From JBBDWJ01 sp040902925 (lineage in GTDB: Bacteria; Acidobacteriota; Terriglobia; Bryobacterales; UBA6623), in the NCBI GenBank assembly GCA_040902925.1, contig JBBDWJ010000044.1:1-49137 (forward strand): DNA of 49,137 nucleotides, written 5' to 3'. The first letter of the stretch is position 1. Every line of letters starts with the position of its first letter. A program made the position numbers and the translations under genes. This document shows, one piece after another, positions 41,755 through 49,096 of the stretch. The notes beneath the pieces are model-generated. The model was not told the DNA's origin. It saw nothing but the letters and a program-made list of their open reading frames with translations, and did not search any database.

Positions 41755-42102
41755 GAAAACTCCCGCTCCTGCTCCTGGCGTCTATGGTAGCGCCGCAGGA
41801 CCTGCTTTATGAAGGAAAACGAAAGCCGCCATCGGAAGCAGCCGGCTGGCCCGGTTCGACCGGCCGCCTGTTGCCGAAATGATGGCCTAAGAAACCGGGA
41901 ATCGCAGCAGGCTTCGACCACGCGGTGGAGCGCGCGGCGGCATGGCCGGACAAAGCCTAGCGGCGTGCATCCGTCAGGGCTGTGCGCGATGGCGTGCAAC
42001 CCCAACGGGGCCGGTGGGGCAAGCTAACAAGCCTGCCCCTACTGTGTCTTGAGTGCTTCTCAGCGAAGAGAGAGGTTGGCGCGGCCTCGCGGCCGCTGCC
42101 TT
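41755..42102. other. 348-base gap between the Crp-like and D-threonine-aldolase-like genes
   Basis: No gene or RNA feature seen. The gap contains a palindrome of the dispersed family at 42016-42039. No promoter I would defend is visible for the aldolase-like gene. Confidence 0.5.
42016..42039. repeat. intergenic palindrome
   Basis: GGGGCA ... TGCCCC with 12 bases between, flanked by GT and TAC, in the long gap upstream of the Tat-exported gene. Arms are shorter than in the other members, but the flanks match. Confidence 0.45.
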
Positions 42103-42837
42103 TTACGCGCGAGCTGCGTGGGTGCGTTCGTCCGCTTCCTTGGCCGCTTGTGGCGTGTCTGTTTCGCGCAGCGGCCCGAACTTGAACACCGGCAAGGTTC
42201 CGCCATGGCGCGCCAGCTCTTCCACCGAACGAACCGCGATCCGTCGGCGCCTGATTTCAATGCAGCCTTTGCGCTGCAGCCGATTGAGCGCGTTGGAAGT
42301 CGTTTCGCGCGTCGCCCCGATCAGCCCCGCCAGGTCTTTCTGCGACAGACGGATGTAGTTCTTGGACAGGGGCACGTTCGACGGCGGCAGTTCCTCGACC
42401 CAACGCAACAACAGCCGCGCGATGCGCTGCTCCACCTCGAGCAAGCTCACCCATTGCACCTGATCCTCGAGGTGCCGGATGCGCTGCCCGAACAGCGGAG
42501 CGAATGCCTGCCAGAAGCGCGGATTGCGATCCGCGTAAAGCAGCACGCTGTCACGCGGCGCCATCACCACCGAAGCGCGTTCGATGACTTCCGCTGACGC
42601 CGTACGCATTCGTTCGCCGAGCAAGGCGCTCTCGCCAAAGATTTCTCCGACTTCCAAGACCTGAAAGACGCAGTGCTTGCCTCCGGGCCCCAGAATGGAA
42701 ATTTTGACGCGGCCTTGATCCAAGACAAAGACGCGGTCGCTAGGATCACCAGGAACGTACAGTTGCGTTCCTCTTGCCAGATTCGACAGCGTGACTGCCC
42801 CTTCTACGACCCGAAGCTCCGATTCGATTCTCACCAC
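42103..42837 (-). CDS. Crp/Fnr-family transcriptional regulator
   Basis: A 244-residue regulator. The N-terminal cyclic-nucleotide-type jelly roll (about 15-120) includes GTQLYVPGDPSDRVFVLDQG, VGEIFGESALLGE and RTASAEV. The C-terminal winged helix has RLSQKDLAGLIGATRETTSN and LQRKGCIEIRRRRIAV. The Cys pattern of FNR and the exact cAMP-binding signature are absent, so the signal is unknown. GTG start at 42837 with GAGGGTG just upstream. The gene sits 102 bases after tyrA on the same strand, with its own -10 box between. Confidence 0.9.
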   Translation of the reverse strand: MVRIESELRVVEGAVTLSNLARGTQLYVPGDPSDRVFVLDQGRVKISILGPGGKHCVFQVLEVGEIFGESALLGERMRTASAEVIERASVVMAPRDSVLLYADRNPRFWQAFAPLFGQRIRHLEDQVQWVSLLEVEQRIARLLLRWVEELPPSNVPLSKNYIRLSQKDLAGLIGATRETTSNALNRLQRKGCIEIRRRRIAVRSVEELARHGGTLPVFKFGPLRETDTPQAAKEADERTHAARA

Positions 42838-42901
42838 CGAGCACCCTCACAATTTTTCGTTTGAGATGAACTGCTTCTTTCTTGCAATGCAAACCCGCTC
42901 T

Positions 42902-42910
42902 AGAATAGCA
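42902..42910 (-). promoter_or_regulatory. extended -10 upstream of the Crp-like gene
   Basis: On the minus strand TGCTATTCT (TGn plus TATTCT), 64 bases before the start codon. A TTGACG at 42921-42926 is only 13 bases upstream, too close to be a normal -35 partner. It would let the regulator be expressed apart from the upstream aromatic cluster. Confidence 0.35.
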
Positions 42911-42939
42911 AACATTCTTGCGTCAAACAGCGTTCGGAA

Positions 42940-43791
42940 TCAAGAGGGAAAAAGTTTTTCTCGAATCTTTTTGGCCGACTCGAAATCGCTTTGCAGGTCT
43001 GATGTTCCCAAGTGATCGCTGAAATGTTTTAGACGGATGATGAACTCGTGCAGGGCCGTCTGAAGGTTGTCCCCGTTGGTACTTAGGATATCCTTCCAGA
43101 TGGCATAGGAGCTTTCCGCCAAGCGCGTCATATCGCGCAAACCGGGACCTGCGATCTTAAGGTGTTCGGCGTCATCAAGATGGCCCGAGACACTTAAAGC
43201 AAGAGCGCTGGAAACCAATTGAGGCAGATGGGAAGTCCACGTAACGACCTCGTCGTGAACGTCAGGCGGCAAGACGGACGGCGTCGCTCCGAACTTCCGG
43301 ATCCAAGCTACGAACTCTTGGACCACCGGCGTATCGGGCAGCCGTCCGTTGTGCGGAGTAAGAACATAAACGGCGCCCGCGAACAAATCCGCCTCGGCCA
43401 GCTCGACACCACGCTGCGCTTTCCCGGCCATGGGATGACCGCCCAAAAACCAAGGCCCTTCCGCGAACACTTCCGCGGCTCGCGCCACGATCGCGCGTTT
43501 GGTGCTGCCAGCGTCGGTCACCAGGCAGCCGGGCGCAGCATGGCGAGCCACTTCAGGCAGCAACTCCACGATGCGGCCGATGGGTTGCGCCAAATAAACC
43601 AGGTCTGCCGCGCCAACCGCTTCGGCAAGCGGCATTCCAGCATCGATGGCGCCGTGACGAACAGCCGAGTCAATGGTGCGCGGCGAGCTGACACCGAGGA
43701 TTCTTCCCGTGAAACCCGCCGCACGCAACGCGAGCCCGAAAGAACCTCCGATCAGACCAACGCCGAGAATACTGACTGTCTGAATCTTCAT
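42940..43791 (-). CDS. tyrA: prephenate dehydrogenase
   Basis: Oxidatively decarboxylates prephenate to 4-hydroxyphenylpyruvate for tyrosine. The 283-residue protein has the NAD(P) motif ILGVGLIGGSFGLALRAAG (8-26), VTDAGSTKRAIV, and FLGGHPMAGKAQRG with the catalytic His. The helical C-terminal domain follows and there is no ACT domain. Arogenate use cannot be ruled out. It lies 246 bases after the chorismate mutase gene, with which it shares the pathway. Confidence 0.92.
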   Translation of the reverse strand: MKIQTVSILGVGLIGGSFGLALRAAGFTGRILGVSSPRTIDSAVRHGAIDAGMPLAEAVGAADLVYLAQPIGRIVELLPEVARHAAPGCLVTDAGSTKRAIVARAAEVFAEGPWFLGGHPMAGKAQRGVELAEADLFAGAVYVLTPHNGRLPDTPVVQEFVAWIRKFGATPSVLPPDVHDEVVTWTSHLPQLVSSALALSVSGHLDDAEHLKIAGPGLRDMTRLAESSYAIWKDILSTNGDNLQTALHEFIIRLKHFSDHLGTSDLQSDFESAKKIREKLFPS

Positions 43792-44037
43792 AGCGGAAGG
43801 ATGCGTACAACCGGGCCGCCCACTCTGCCCATCGCTTTATAAGGGGGCGATGGCGGGGCGATACAGCGTCCCGTTCTTGCGCTTGGCGGCCCTGTTCAAC
43901 GCGTGGTCGCGGGCGCTTCCGGGGCTCGGAAAGCACACGCCATGCAAAAGCTTTCCTGTCTCTTACTTGCGGCTTCTTCCAGAACGGTGGACTGCCGCGG
44001 AGCGGGCGGACCGTGCACGACCTGCTTGAAGCAAGCC

Positions 44038-44382
44038 TTATTTGAGGTCAGCGCGCGACGAGCGCTTCGCCGCGGCCCGGCCGGCACTTGCTTGCGGCTT
44101 CGGCCGCCGCTTGGCTCTTCGCGACTCCTCTTTCTGGACGGCCTTCATCTCGCCCATGATCGCTTCGAAGATGCGCCAAACAGCCTCGTGGCTGAGAGGG
44201 CCATCGTTGTGGCGGTTGAGGCTGGCGCGGATAGCAGCTTCGCGTTCTGGCTCCTCGATAGGAATAGCTTGTTGCCGCTTGAGAGGAGCGAGCCGCAGAA
44301 CGCACTCCGCTCGCTCGTTCAACAAAGTCAGGATCTTGCGATCCAGCCCGTCAATGCGCTTGCGCCAGCCAGAAAGATCCAT
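44038..44382 (-). CDS. chorismate mutase, AroQ class
   Basis: Converts chorismate to prephenate. A 114-residue all-helical protein of the AroQ fold: WRKRIDGLDRKILTLLNERA, LKRQQAIPIEEPEREAAI and AVWRIFEAIMGEMKAVQKEE carry the usual Arg/Lys/Glu active-site set (Arg9, Arg24 or 30, Lys35, Glu47-Arg48). A basic Ser/Lys/Arg tail (about 85-114) is an addition with no family role I know. It is not fused to a dehydrogenase or DAHP synthase. It follows trpA by 17 bases, so it is probably in the trp transcription unit and feeds tyrA. Confidence 0.88.
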   Translation of the reverse strand: MDLSGWRKRIDGLDRKILTLLNERAECVLRLAPLKRQQAIPIEEPEREAAIRASLNRHNDGPLSHEAVWRIFEAIMGEMKAVQKEESRRAKRRPKPQASAGRAAAKRSSRADLK

Positions 44383-44399
44383 ACACCATTCCCGATTCG

Positions 44400-45227
44400 C
44401 TACCGCGCCACCGCTGGCGCAACAAGCCCGCTTTTGAGATCGGCGGCGAAGGTGCGAAGTTCCGCCTCGAGGTTCGGCCCGTCGCTTTGCTCGGCGATCA
44501 GGCGCACGATGGCGCTGCCTACGACCGCCGCGTCCACGTGCGGCCCCAATGCCATCATGTGCTCGCGCCGGGAAAGTCCAAACCCCACTGCGACCGGCAA
44601 GGAGGTCGCGGCCCGTACCCTTTGCACCAACGGCAGCGCCTGATCGGAGAGCGCTTCCCGCGTTCCGGTCACTCCCGCCCTCGAAACAAGATAAACGAAA
44701 CCGCTGGAGGATTGCGACAACAAGCCAATTCTTTCGTCCGCCGTCGTTTGGGACACCAGAAAGATAGCATCAAGCCGCCTTTTGTGCATCTCGGCCAGAT
44801 ACGGCCCGGCGGCTTCTACGTTCAGGTCCGTCAGCAGCGCGCCATCCGCCCCGGCGTCAGCGGCGTCGGCGGCGAACCGCTCAAACCCATAGCGCAGCAC
44901 CGGGTTGAGGTAGCTGAAGATCACCACCGGGATCTCCGACTCGCGGCGCAGCTCTCGCAAAATCTCGAGTACCTTAGCCAGGGTTGTGCCGGCGCGCAAT
45001 GCGCGCTCGCTCGCTAGTTGGATCACCGGGCCGTCGGCGATAGGATCCGAGAATGGCACGCCGAGCTCGATGATATCGACGCCGCCTTGCTCCAACGCCT
45101 TTACGATGCCGACCGTGCGTTCCGGCGAGGGGTCGCCGACGGTGACATAAGCGATCAAGCCGCAGTTGCCTTCCCGCTTCAAACGGTCGAAGCAGAGCGT
45201 AATTCTGGTTTCCAAAGAAGTAGGCAT
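44400..45227 (-). CDS. trpA: tryptophan synthase alpha chain
   Basis: Cleaves indole-glycerol phosphate to indole and passes it to TrpB. The 275-residue TIM barrel has IIELGVPFSDPIADGPVIQ with the catalytic Glu54 and Asp65, LVSRAGVTGTREALSD at the phosphate site, and VAVGFGLSRREHM. I chose the ATG at 45227 (MPTSLETRI); the frame upstream lacks similarity. It is separated from trpB by 251 bases that hold a -10 box, so it may have its own promoter. Confidence 0.95.
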   Translation of the reverse strand: MPTSLETRITLCFDRLKREGNCGLIAYVTVGDPSPERTVGIVKALEQGGVDIIELGVPFSDPIADGPVIQLASERALRAGTTLAKVLEILRELRRESEIPVVIFSYLNPVLRYGFERFAADAADAGADGALLTDLNVEAAGPYLAEMHKRRLDAIFLVSQTTADERIGLLSQSSSGFVYLVSRAGVTGTREALSDQALPLVQRVRAATSLPVAVGFGLSRREHMMALGPHVDAAVVGSAIVRLIAEQSDGPNLEAELRTFAADLKSGLVAPAVAR

Positions 45228-45478
45228 GATACGAAACGACGGTCTGTCTATTGTAGCGTTGGTGCCCTCGAGGGTCGCGCGCGCGGCCGGCGTCAAAACC
45301 CCAAATGTGCCCCGTGGAACATTTGCCGATTCCCGGCGAGGCATTACAAGGGCGGGTTTAGCCGTGGCCTAGTGGTACTGGAGTCTCCGTGACTCGCCAG
45401 CTCTGCTCGAACGGCCGTGGCTCGTTTAGGGTAGGCGACGGCGTCCTGAATCCTGCTCAGACGCGGCGAACGCGCCTG
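45228..45478. other. trpB-trpA intercistronic region
   Basis: 251 bases, long for the inside of a trp operon. On the minus strand it has a TACAAT box near the trpA end and nothing else I would name. Confidence 0.4.
45250..45255 (-). promoter_or_regulatory. -10 box upstream of trpA
   Basis: Minus-strand TACAAT preceded by GC, 22 bases before the trpA ATG. The -35 region is not convincing. It suggests an internal promoter for trpA, chorismate mutase and perhaps tyrA. Confidence 0.4.
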
Positions 45479-46684
45479 CTACCCGATATCCGGCATGTTC
45501 TCGCGGAAGATATCGATGTCTTTGTCGCCCCGCCCCGAGAGGTTGAGCAGGAAAGTCTGACCTTGCGATTGCGGCGCGCGGCGCACGGCTTCCGCCACCG
45601 CATGCGCCGATTCGAGCGCCGGAAGGATGCCTTCCATCGTGGATAGCAGGCGCACAGCCTCGAGCGCCGGTTCGTCGCCGCACGGTACATACTCGGCCCG
45701 TCCGCTTTCATGCAGCCAGGCATGCTCGGGACCAACCGAAGCATAGTCCAGACCCGCCGAAACCGAATGCGTCAACGCAATCTGGCCATCATCGTCCTGC
45801 AGCAGAAAACTATAGGTACCGTGCAAAACCCCGGGGCTGCCACCGGCGAACCGCGCCGCGTGGTCGCCCAGGCGCAAGCTGCGTCCTCCCGCCTCAACGC
45901 CGACCATCTTGACAGTGGCATCCCCCAAAAAAGGATGGAACAGCCCGATGGCGTTGCTGCCTCCGCCCACACATGCCAGCAGGACGTCAGGCAAGCGCCC
46001 GCCGGTCATCTGCTGAAATTGCTGCCGTGCTTCGCGGCCTATCACCGTCTGAAAATCGCGAACCATGCGCGGGTAAGGATGCGCTCCCAAGGCCGAGCCC
46101 AACAGATAGTGCGTGTCTTCAAAGTTCGCCACCCAGTCGCGCATCGCTTCGCTGATGGCGTCCTTGAGGGTTCGGCTGCCCGCCTTGACGGCCACGACCT
46201 CCGCGCCCAACAGCCGCATCCGAAAGACGTTCAGCGCCTGCCGGCGCATGTCTTCCTCGCCCATGTAGACGATGCATTTGAGGCCGAACAACGCGCAGAC
46301 CGTGGCGCTGGCCACGCCGTGCTGGCCGGCCCCGGTTTCGGCGATGATGCGCGTCTTGTTCATGCGCCGCGCTAGCAAAGCCTGGCCCAGGCAGTTGTTG
46401 ATCTTGTGCGCTCCGGTGTGCAGCAGATCCTCGCGTTTGATGTAGAGTTCCACACCCAAGCGCTCGCTCAGACGCTTCGCGTGATATAGCGGCGTAGGAC
46501 GCCCGGCGTACTCCCGCGAAAGCTGGTCGAGTTCCTCGTGGAACGCCGGGTCGCTGCGCGCCTGCTCGTAGGTGGCTTCAAGCTGCTCGAGCGGCGCGAT
46601 GAGGATCTCGGGCACGTAGCGGCCCCCAAAGCGGCCAAAGCGGCCCTGGGAGTCCGGCAGCACTTGCTGTGGGACTGTCGCCAT
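45479..46684 (-). CDS. trpB: tryptophan synthase beta chain
   Basis: Joins indole and serine to tryptophan with PLP. The 401-residue protein has the family start GRFGRFGGRYVPEIL, the PLP lysine Lys94 in LLHTGAHKINNCLGQALL, the AETGAGQHGVA loop, VGGGSNAIG for the phosphate, and GRGDKDIDIF near the C-terminus. It belongs to the TrpB1 type that pairs with TrpA. Only four bases separate it from trpF. Confidence 0.97.
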   Translation of the reverse strand: MATVPQQVLPDSQGRFGRFGGRYVPEILIAPLEQLEATYEQARSDPAFHEELDQLSREYAGRPTPLYHAKRLSERLGVELYIKREDLLHTGAHKINNCLGQALLARRMNKTRIIAETGAGQHGVASATVCALFGLKCIVYMGEEDMRRQALNVFRMRLLGAEVVAVKAGSRTLKDAISEAMRDWVANFEDTHYLLGSALGAHPYPRMVRDFQTVIGREARQQFQQMTGGRLPDVLLACVGGGSNAIGLFHPFLGDATVKMVGVEAGGRSLRLGDHAARFAGGSPGVLHGTYSFLLQDDDGQIALTHSVSAGLDYASVGPEHAWLHESGRAEYVPCGDEPALEAVRLLSTMEGILPALESAHAVAEAVRRAPQSQGQTFLLNLSGRGDKDIDIFRENMPDIG

Positions 46685-46688
46685 TCTT

Positions 46689-47312
46689 CTACTTTACCGA
46701 TTTGGCTGCGTCGAGATAGCGGCGAACTTTTTCGGGGTCTTTTACGCCGGGCTGGTTTTCGAGCTTTGAGCAAGCGTCGACCCCCCAGGGATCGACGTGC
46801 CGGATGAGGTCGGCAACGTTTTCCCCGTCGAGACCACCGGCCACGACAACGCGCCCGTAGCCCTTGGCCTCCACCGCTTTACCCCAGGGAAACGTGCGGC
46901 CCGTGCCGCCAAACGAGCCGTCCTTCGCGTCAGTGTCCAGCAGAAAAGCCTCGCAGGAGTAGGCCGGTAGCCGCGAGAGGTCAGAACTTTCGTTGATGCG
47001 AATCCCTTTCCAAATACGCAAATCCTGCAATTCGGCGCAGACCTCCGGCGCCTCATCGCCGTGCAACTGCACAACGTTGAGGCGAACGGCGGCCGCGACT
47101 CTGCGGATCGTTTCGGCGGATTCGTTGATGAACAGCCCCACCCGTAGGACCTCCGGCGGCACGCAAGCCGCGATTAGAGCCGCCTGCGGGGGCCGTATAT
47201 AGCGCGGGCTCCCGGTAAAAAAAATGAACCCCAGCGCCGTGGCGCCTTGATCGGCGGCGAACCGCGCGTCGGCTACGGAGGTGATGCCGCAGACTTTGAG
47301 GATTTCCGGCAT
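46689..47312 (-). CDS. trpF: phosphoribosylanthranilate isomerase
   Basis: Amadori rearrangement step of tryptophan synthesis. The 207-residue barrel has KVCGITSVADARFAADQGA at the start with the catalytic Cys, VQLHGDEAPEVC, the FLLDTDAKDGSFGGTGRTF loop with the acidic catalyst, and VVVAGGLDGENV. The C-terminal segment GVDACSKLENQPGVKD is altered from the usual GVDVSSGVE but keeps the fold. It is four bases before trpB and 77 bases after trpC. Confidence 0.95.
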   Translation of the reverse strand: MPEILKVCGITSVADARFAADQGATALGFIFFTGSPRYIRPPQAALIAACVPPEVLRVGLFINESAETIRRVAAAVRLNVVQLHGDEAPEVCAELQDLRIWKGIRINESSDLSRLPAYSCEAFLLDTDAKDGSFGGTGRTFPWGKAVEAKGYGRVVVAGGLDGENVADLIRHVDPWGVDACSKLENQPGVKDPEKVRRYLDAAKSVK

Positions 47313-47336
47313 GAATGGCTTTCGCTATTTGGAGCG

Positions 47337-47354
47337 ATCACGGCTCGCCGTGAT
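47337..47354. promoter_or_regulatory. perfect dyad between trpC and trpF
   Basis: ATCACGGC, TC, GCCGTGAT: an 18-base near-perfect palindrome in the 77-base trpC-trpF gap. No T-tract follows it on the minus strand, so it is more like an mRNA stem or protein site than a terminator. Confidence 0.5.
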
Positions 47355-47389
47355 GAGATCGAACGTCTGGGTACAGGTGGAGGGGCGAA

Positions 47390-48208
47390 TCAGCCGCCGA
47401 CCGGGGTCTTGGCACCTGCAATCAGCTTGGCAAGAGCCGCTCCGGGATCGGGCTGCTTCATCAAGCTCTCGCCGATCAGAAAGGCCTGATATCCCGCGTC
47501 CATCAAACGGCGGATGTCATCCGAAGTCCGAATGCCGCTTTCACTCACCGCCAGTGTTCCTGACGGAATCTTCTTGGCCAGCCGGAGCGAGGTCTCCAGC
47601 GACACCTCGAGTGTTTTGAGATTGCGGTTGTTCACGCCGATCAGGTCCGCGCCCATCGCCAGCGCGCGGTCCAGTTCGCCCTCATCATGCACTTCGACGA
47701 GCGCGTCGAGTTCCAACTCGCGCGCGTCGGCCATCAAGGTCTTCAACTCCTCGTCATCGAGCGCCGCAACGATCAGCAGCACCGCATCGGCTCCCTCCGC
47801 GGATGCCTGCAGCAGGTGATAACGGTCCAGAGTGAAATCCTTGCGTAGCACGGGTAGATGCGTCGCCAAACGCGCCCGCACCAAATCCTGGAGCGAACCC
47901 TGAAAGAACTGCTTGTCGGTCAGCACGGAAAGTGCCGCAGCGCCACCGTCCTGGTATCCGGTCGCGATCTCAGAGGGGTCGAACTCCTGCGCGATGACGC
48001 CGGCTGAAGGCGACGCTTTCTTGATCTCCGCAATGATCGCCGGACGGCTCGCCGCAAGCGACTTTCGAAAGCCCCGGCGCACGGGGCGCCCTCGCTCTTC
48101 CAGCGTGGCAATGTTCACCGCCGCTCGCTCCGCGACCAGTTCCGCGCGCTTGCGGACGATGATCTGCTCGAGGACGGTTAGTTCTGTGACTCGGGAAGAG
48201 TTTGCCAT
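47390..48208 (-). CDS. trpC: indole-3-glycerol-phosphate synthase
   Basis: Closes the indole ring in tryptophan synthesis. The 272-residue barrel has IIAEIKKASPSAGVI (catalytic Lys), LSVLTDKQFFQGSLQDL, LRKDFTLDRYHL, LIGVNNRNLKTLEV and VSESGIRTSDDIRRL. The ATG at 48208 shares its A with the TGA of vapC (TGATG), so ribosomes finishing vapC could restart on trpC. A TTG one codon upstream is an alternative. Ribosome site is weak. TrpC and TrpF are separate proteins here. Confidence 0.95.
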   Translation of the reverse strand: MANSSRVTELTVLEQIIVRKRAELVAERAAVNIATLEERGRPVRRGFRKSLAASRPAIIAEIKKASPSAGVIAQEFDPSEIATGYQDGGAAALSVLTDKQFFQGSLQDLVRARLATHLPVLRKDFTLDRYHLLQASAEGADAVLLIVAALDDEELKTLMADARELELDALVEVHDEGELDRALAMGADLIGVNNRNLKTLEVSLETSLRLAKKIPSGTLAVSESGIRTSDDIRRLMDAGYQAFLIGESLMKQPDPGAALAKLIAGAKTPVGG

Positions 48209-48699
48209 CAAATTTCAGCTCGTGGAACGCCGCCGAGAACTTCCGACTGCAACCGCTCTGGACTTAGGGATTGCAGCAAGAAAACCTTGTCGTAGTCGCC
48301 TCGAATCTTCAGGTAGAGTTTCCGGTCAGCCGTAACGAACGGCGCCTTCTGCTTTTCCGCCAGCACCAGGAACGCCATGTCGTATACGGCGTGATCGTAT
48401 CGACGGGCGGCGTGCACCACCGGCATCATGTCTTCAAAGAAAGGTATGACGTCGGCTTCATTGGACCAAGCAACCAAGTCCGCCAACGCAGTCTCAGCCT
48501 CGGGCACAGTCAGGTCTCCGGATCGAAGCTTCAACCAAACCGTATTCGCAAACTCGACAAACAAAAAATCCGGCACCACTGGCCGCGCTTGGTCCTGTAG
48601 CGTGGCCTTTAGCAGCGCCTTGATTTGCTCTTTATCGTCAGGCTCCTCAATGAAAAACTTCACGACGATGTTGGTGTCCAGGACCACCGGTACGGCCAC
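48208..48699 (-). CDS. vapC: PIN-domain toxin (VapC family)
   Basis: A 163-residue PIN-domain ribonuclease of the VapC type, expected to cut RNA when not bound by antitoxin. The acidic set is Asp8 (VLDTNIVVKFF), Glu49 (FVEFANTVWLKL), Asp107 (VYDMAFLVLAE) and Asp125 (FVTADRKLY). It is a bit longer than average (about 130-145) with an additional C-terminal helix. GTG start at 48699, one base after the antitoxin stop codon. Its stop codon overlaps trpC's start. The active site appears intact. Confidence 0.9.
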   Translation of the reverse strand: MAVPVVLDTNIVVKFFIEEPDDKEQIKALLKATLQDQARPVVPDFLFVEFANTVWLKLRSGDLTVPEAETALADLVAWSNEADVIPFFEDMMPVVHAARRYDHAVYDMAFLVLAEKQKAPFVTADRKLYLKIRGDYDKVFLLQSLSPERLQSEVLGGVPRAEI

Positions 48700-48700
48700 G

Positions 48701-48970
48701 CTAGCGCCTTGATCCAGGCCTTTGCGATCTCATGCGCCGAATTAGCTTGACGCTGTCCGTTCCCGGGCCGTGCTTCCGGCCGATGGATTCGCGATTGGAC
48801 CAGATCCGCTCAAAAAGGCCTATCCGCTCGCCAGGGGTGCGCGAGCTGCGCGCACCACGTTCCAGCCAGTAAAGGGCCTGCGCGTTTACGGAGCGTTTCT
48901 CTTCGGCCGCAACTTCCCGCAACCGCTCCAGCAGCTCGTCGGAAAGGTTTCGAATGGTCAGACTCGCCAT
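48701..48970 (-). CDS. vapB: antitoxin, ribbon-helix-helix type (FitA/VapB-like)
   Basis: An 89-residue antitoxin. The first ~40 residues (MASLTIRNLSDELLERLREV ... SVNAQALYWLERG) are an Arc-type ribbon-helix-helix DNA-binding domain of the FitA kind. The basic C-terminal part (RESIGRKHGPGTDSVKLIRR) would bind the PIN toxin. It precedes vapC with a single-base gap, the normal order for these modules, and has a palindromic site in its promoter. Confidence 0.88.
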   Translation of the reverse strand: MASLTIRNLSDELLERLREVAAEEKRSVNAQALYWLERGARSSRTPGERIGLFERIWSNRESIGRKHGPGTDSVKLIRRMRSQRPGSRR

Positions 48971-48988
48971 GAGGTCCCGCCAAAAACG

Positions 48989-49009
48989 ATAGTTGCGTTC
49001 TGCAACTAT
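48989..49009. promoter_or_regulatory. probable vapBC operator (inverted repeat)
   Basis: ATAGTTGC, five bases GTTCT, GCAACTAT: perfect 8-bp arms, 18 bases upstream of the vapB ATG and overlapping the -10 box. This is what an autoregulatory ribbon-helix-helix antitoxin site looks like. Confidence 0.65.
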
Positions 49010-49037
49010 TGTAGCAATCCTGGCGCTGGGGTCTTAA
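49008..49037 (-). promoter_or_regulatory. promoter of vapBC and possibly of the trp cluster
   Basis: On the minus strand TTAAGA (49037-49032, four of six), an 18-base spacer, then TACAAT (49013-49008, five of six). The -10 shares six bases with the operator arm. I see no other promoter between here and trpC. Confidence 0.55.
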
Positions 49038-49096
49038 CCCGGCTCACGCAGTTGCACGAGCGGAGGCAGGCACGGCCGGCAAGGTTGTTTGGCTGG

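Noticed and set aside
43903..44643. Plus-strand frame with a lipoprotein-like start (MQKLSCLLLAASS)
   Set aside because: Its body runs antisense through the chorismate mutase and trpA genes and has no family features.
45306..45321. parS-like 16-mer (TGTTCCACGGGGCACA on the minus strand)
   Set aside because: Two mismatches to TGTTCCACGTGGAACA break its symmetry, only one copy was seen, and no parAB is nearby.
45360..45430. tRNA-like stretch with GCCTAGTGGTA
   Set aside because: No T-loop consensus (GTTCRANNC) at the right spacing and no closing acceptor stem; not a tRNA.
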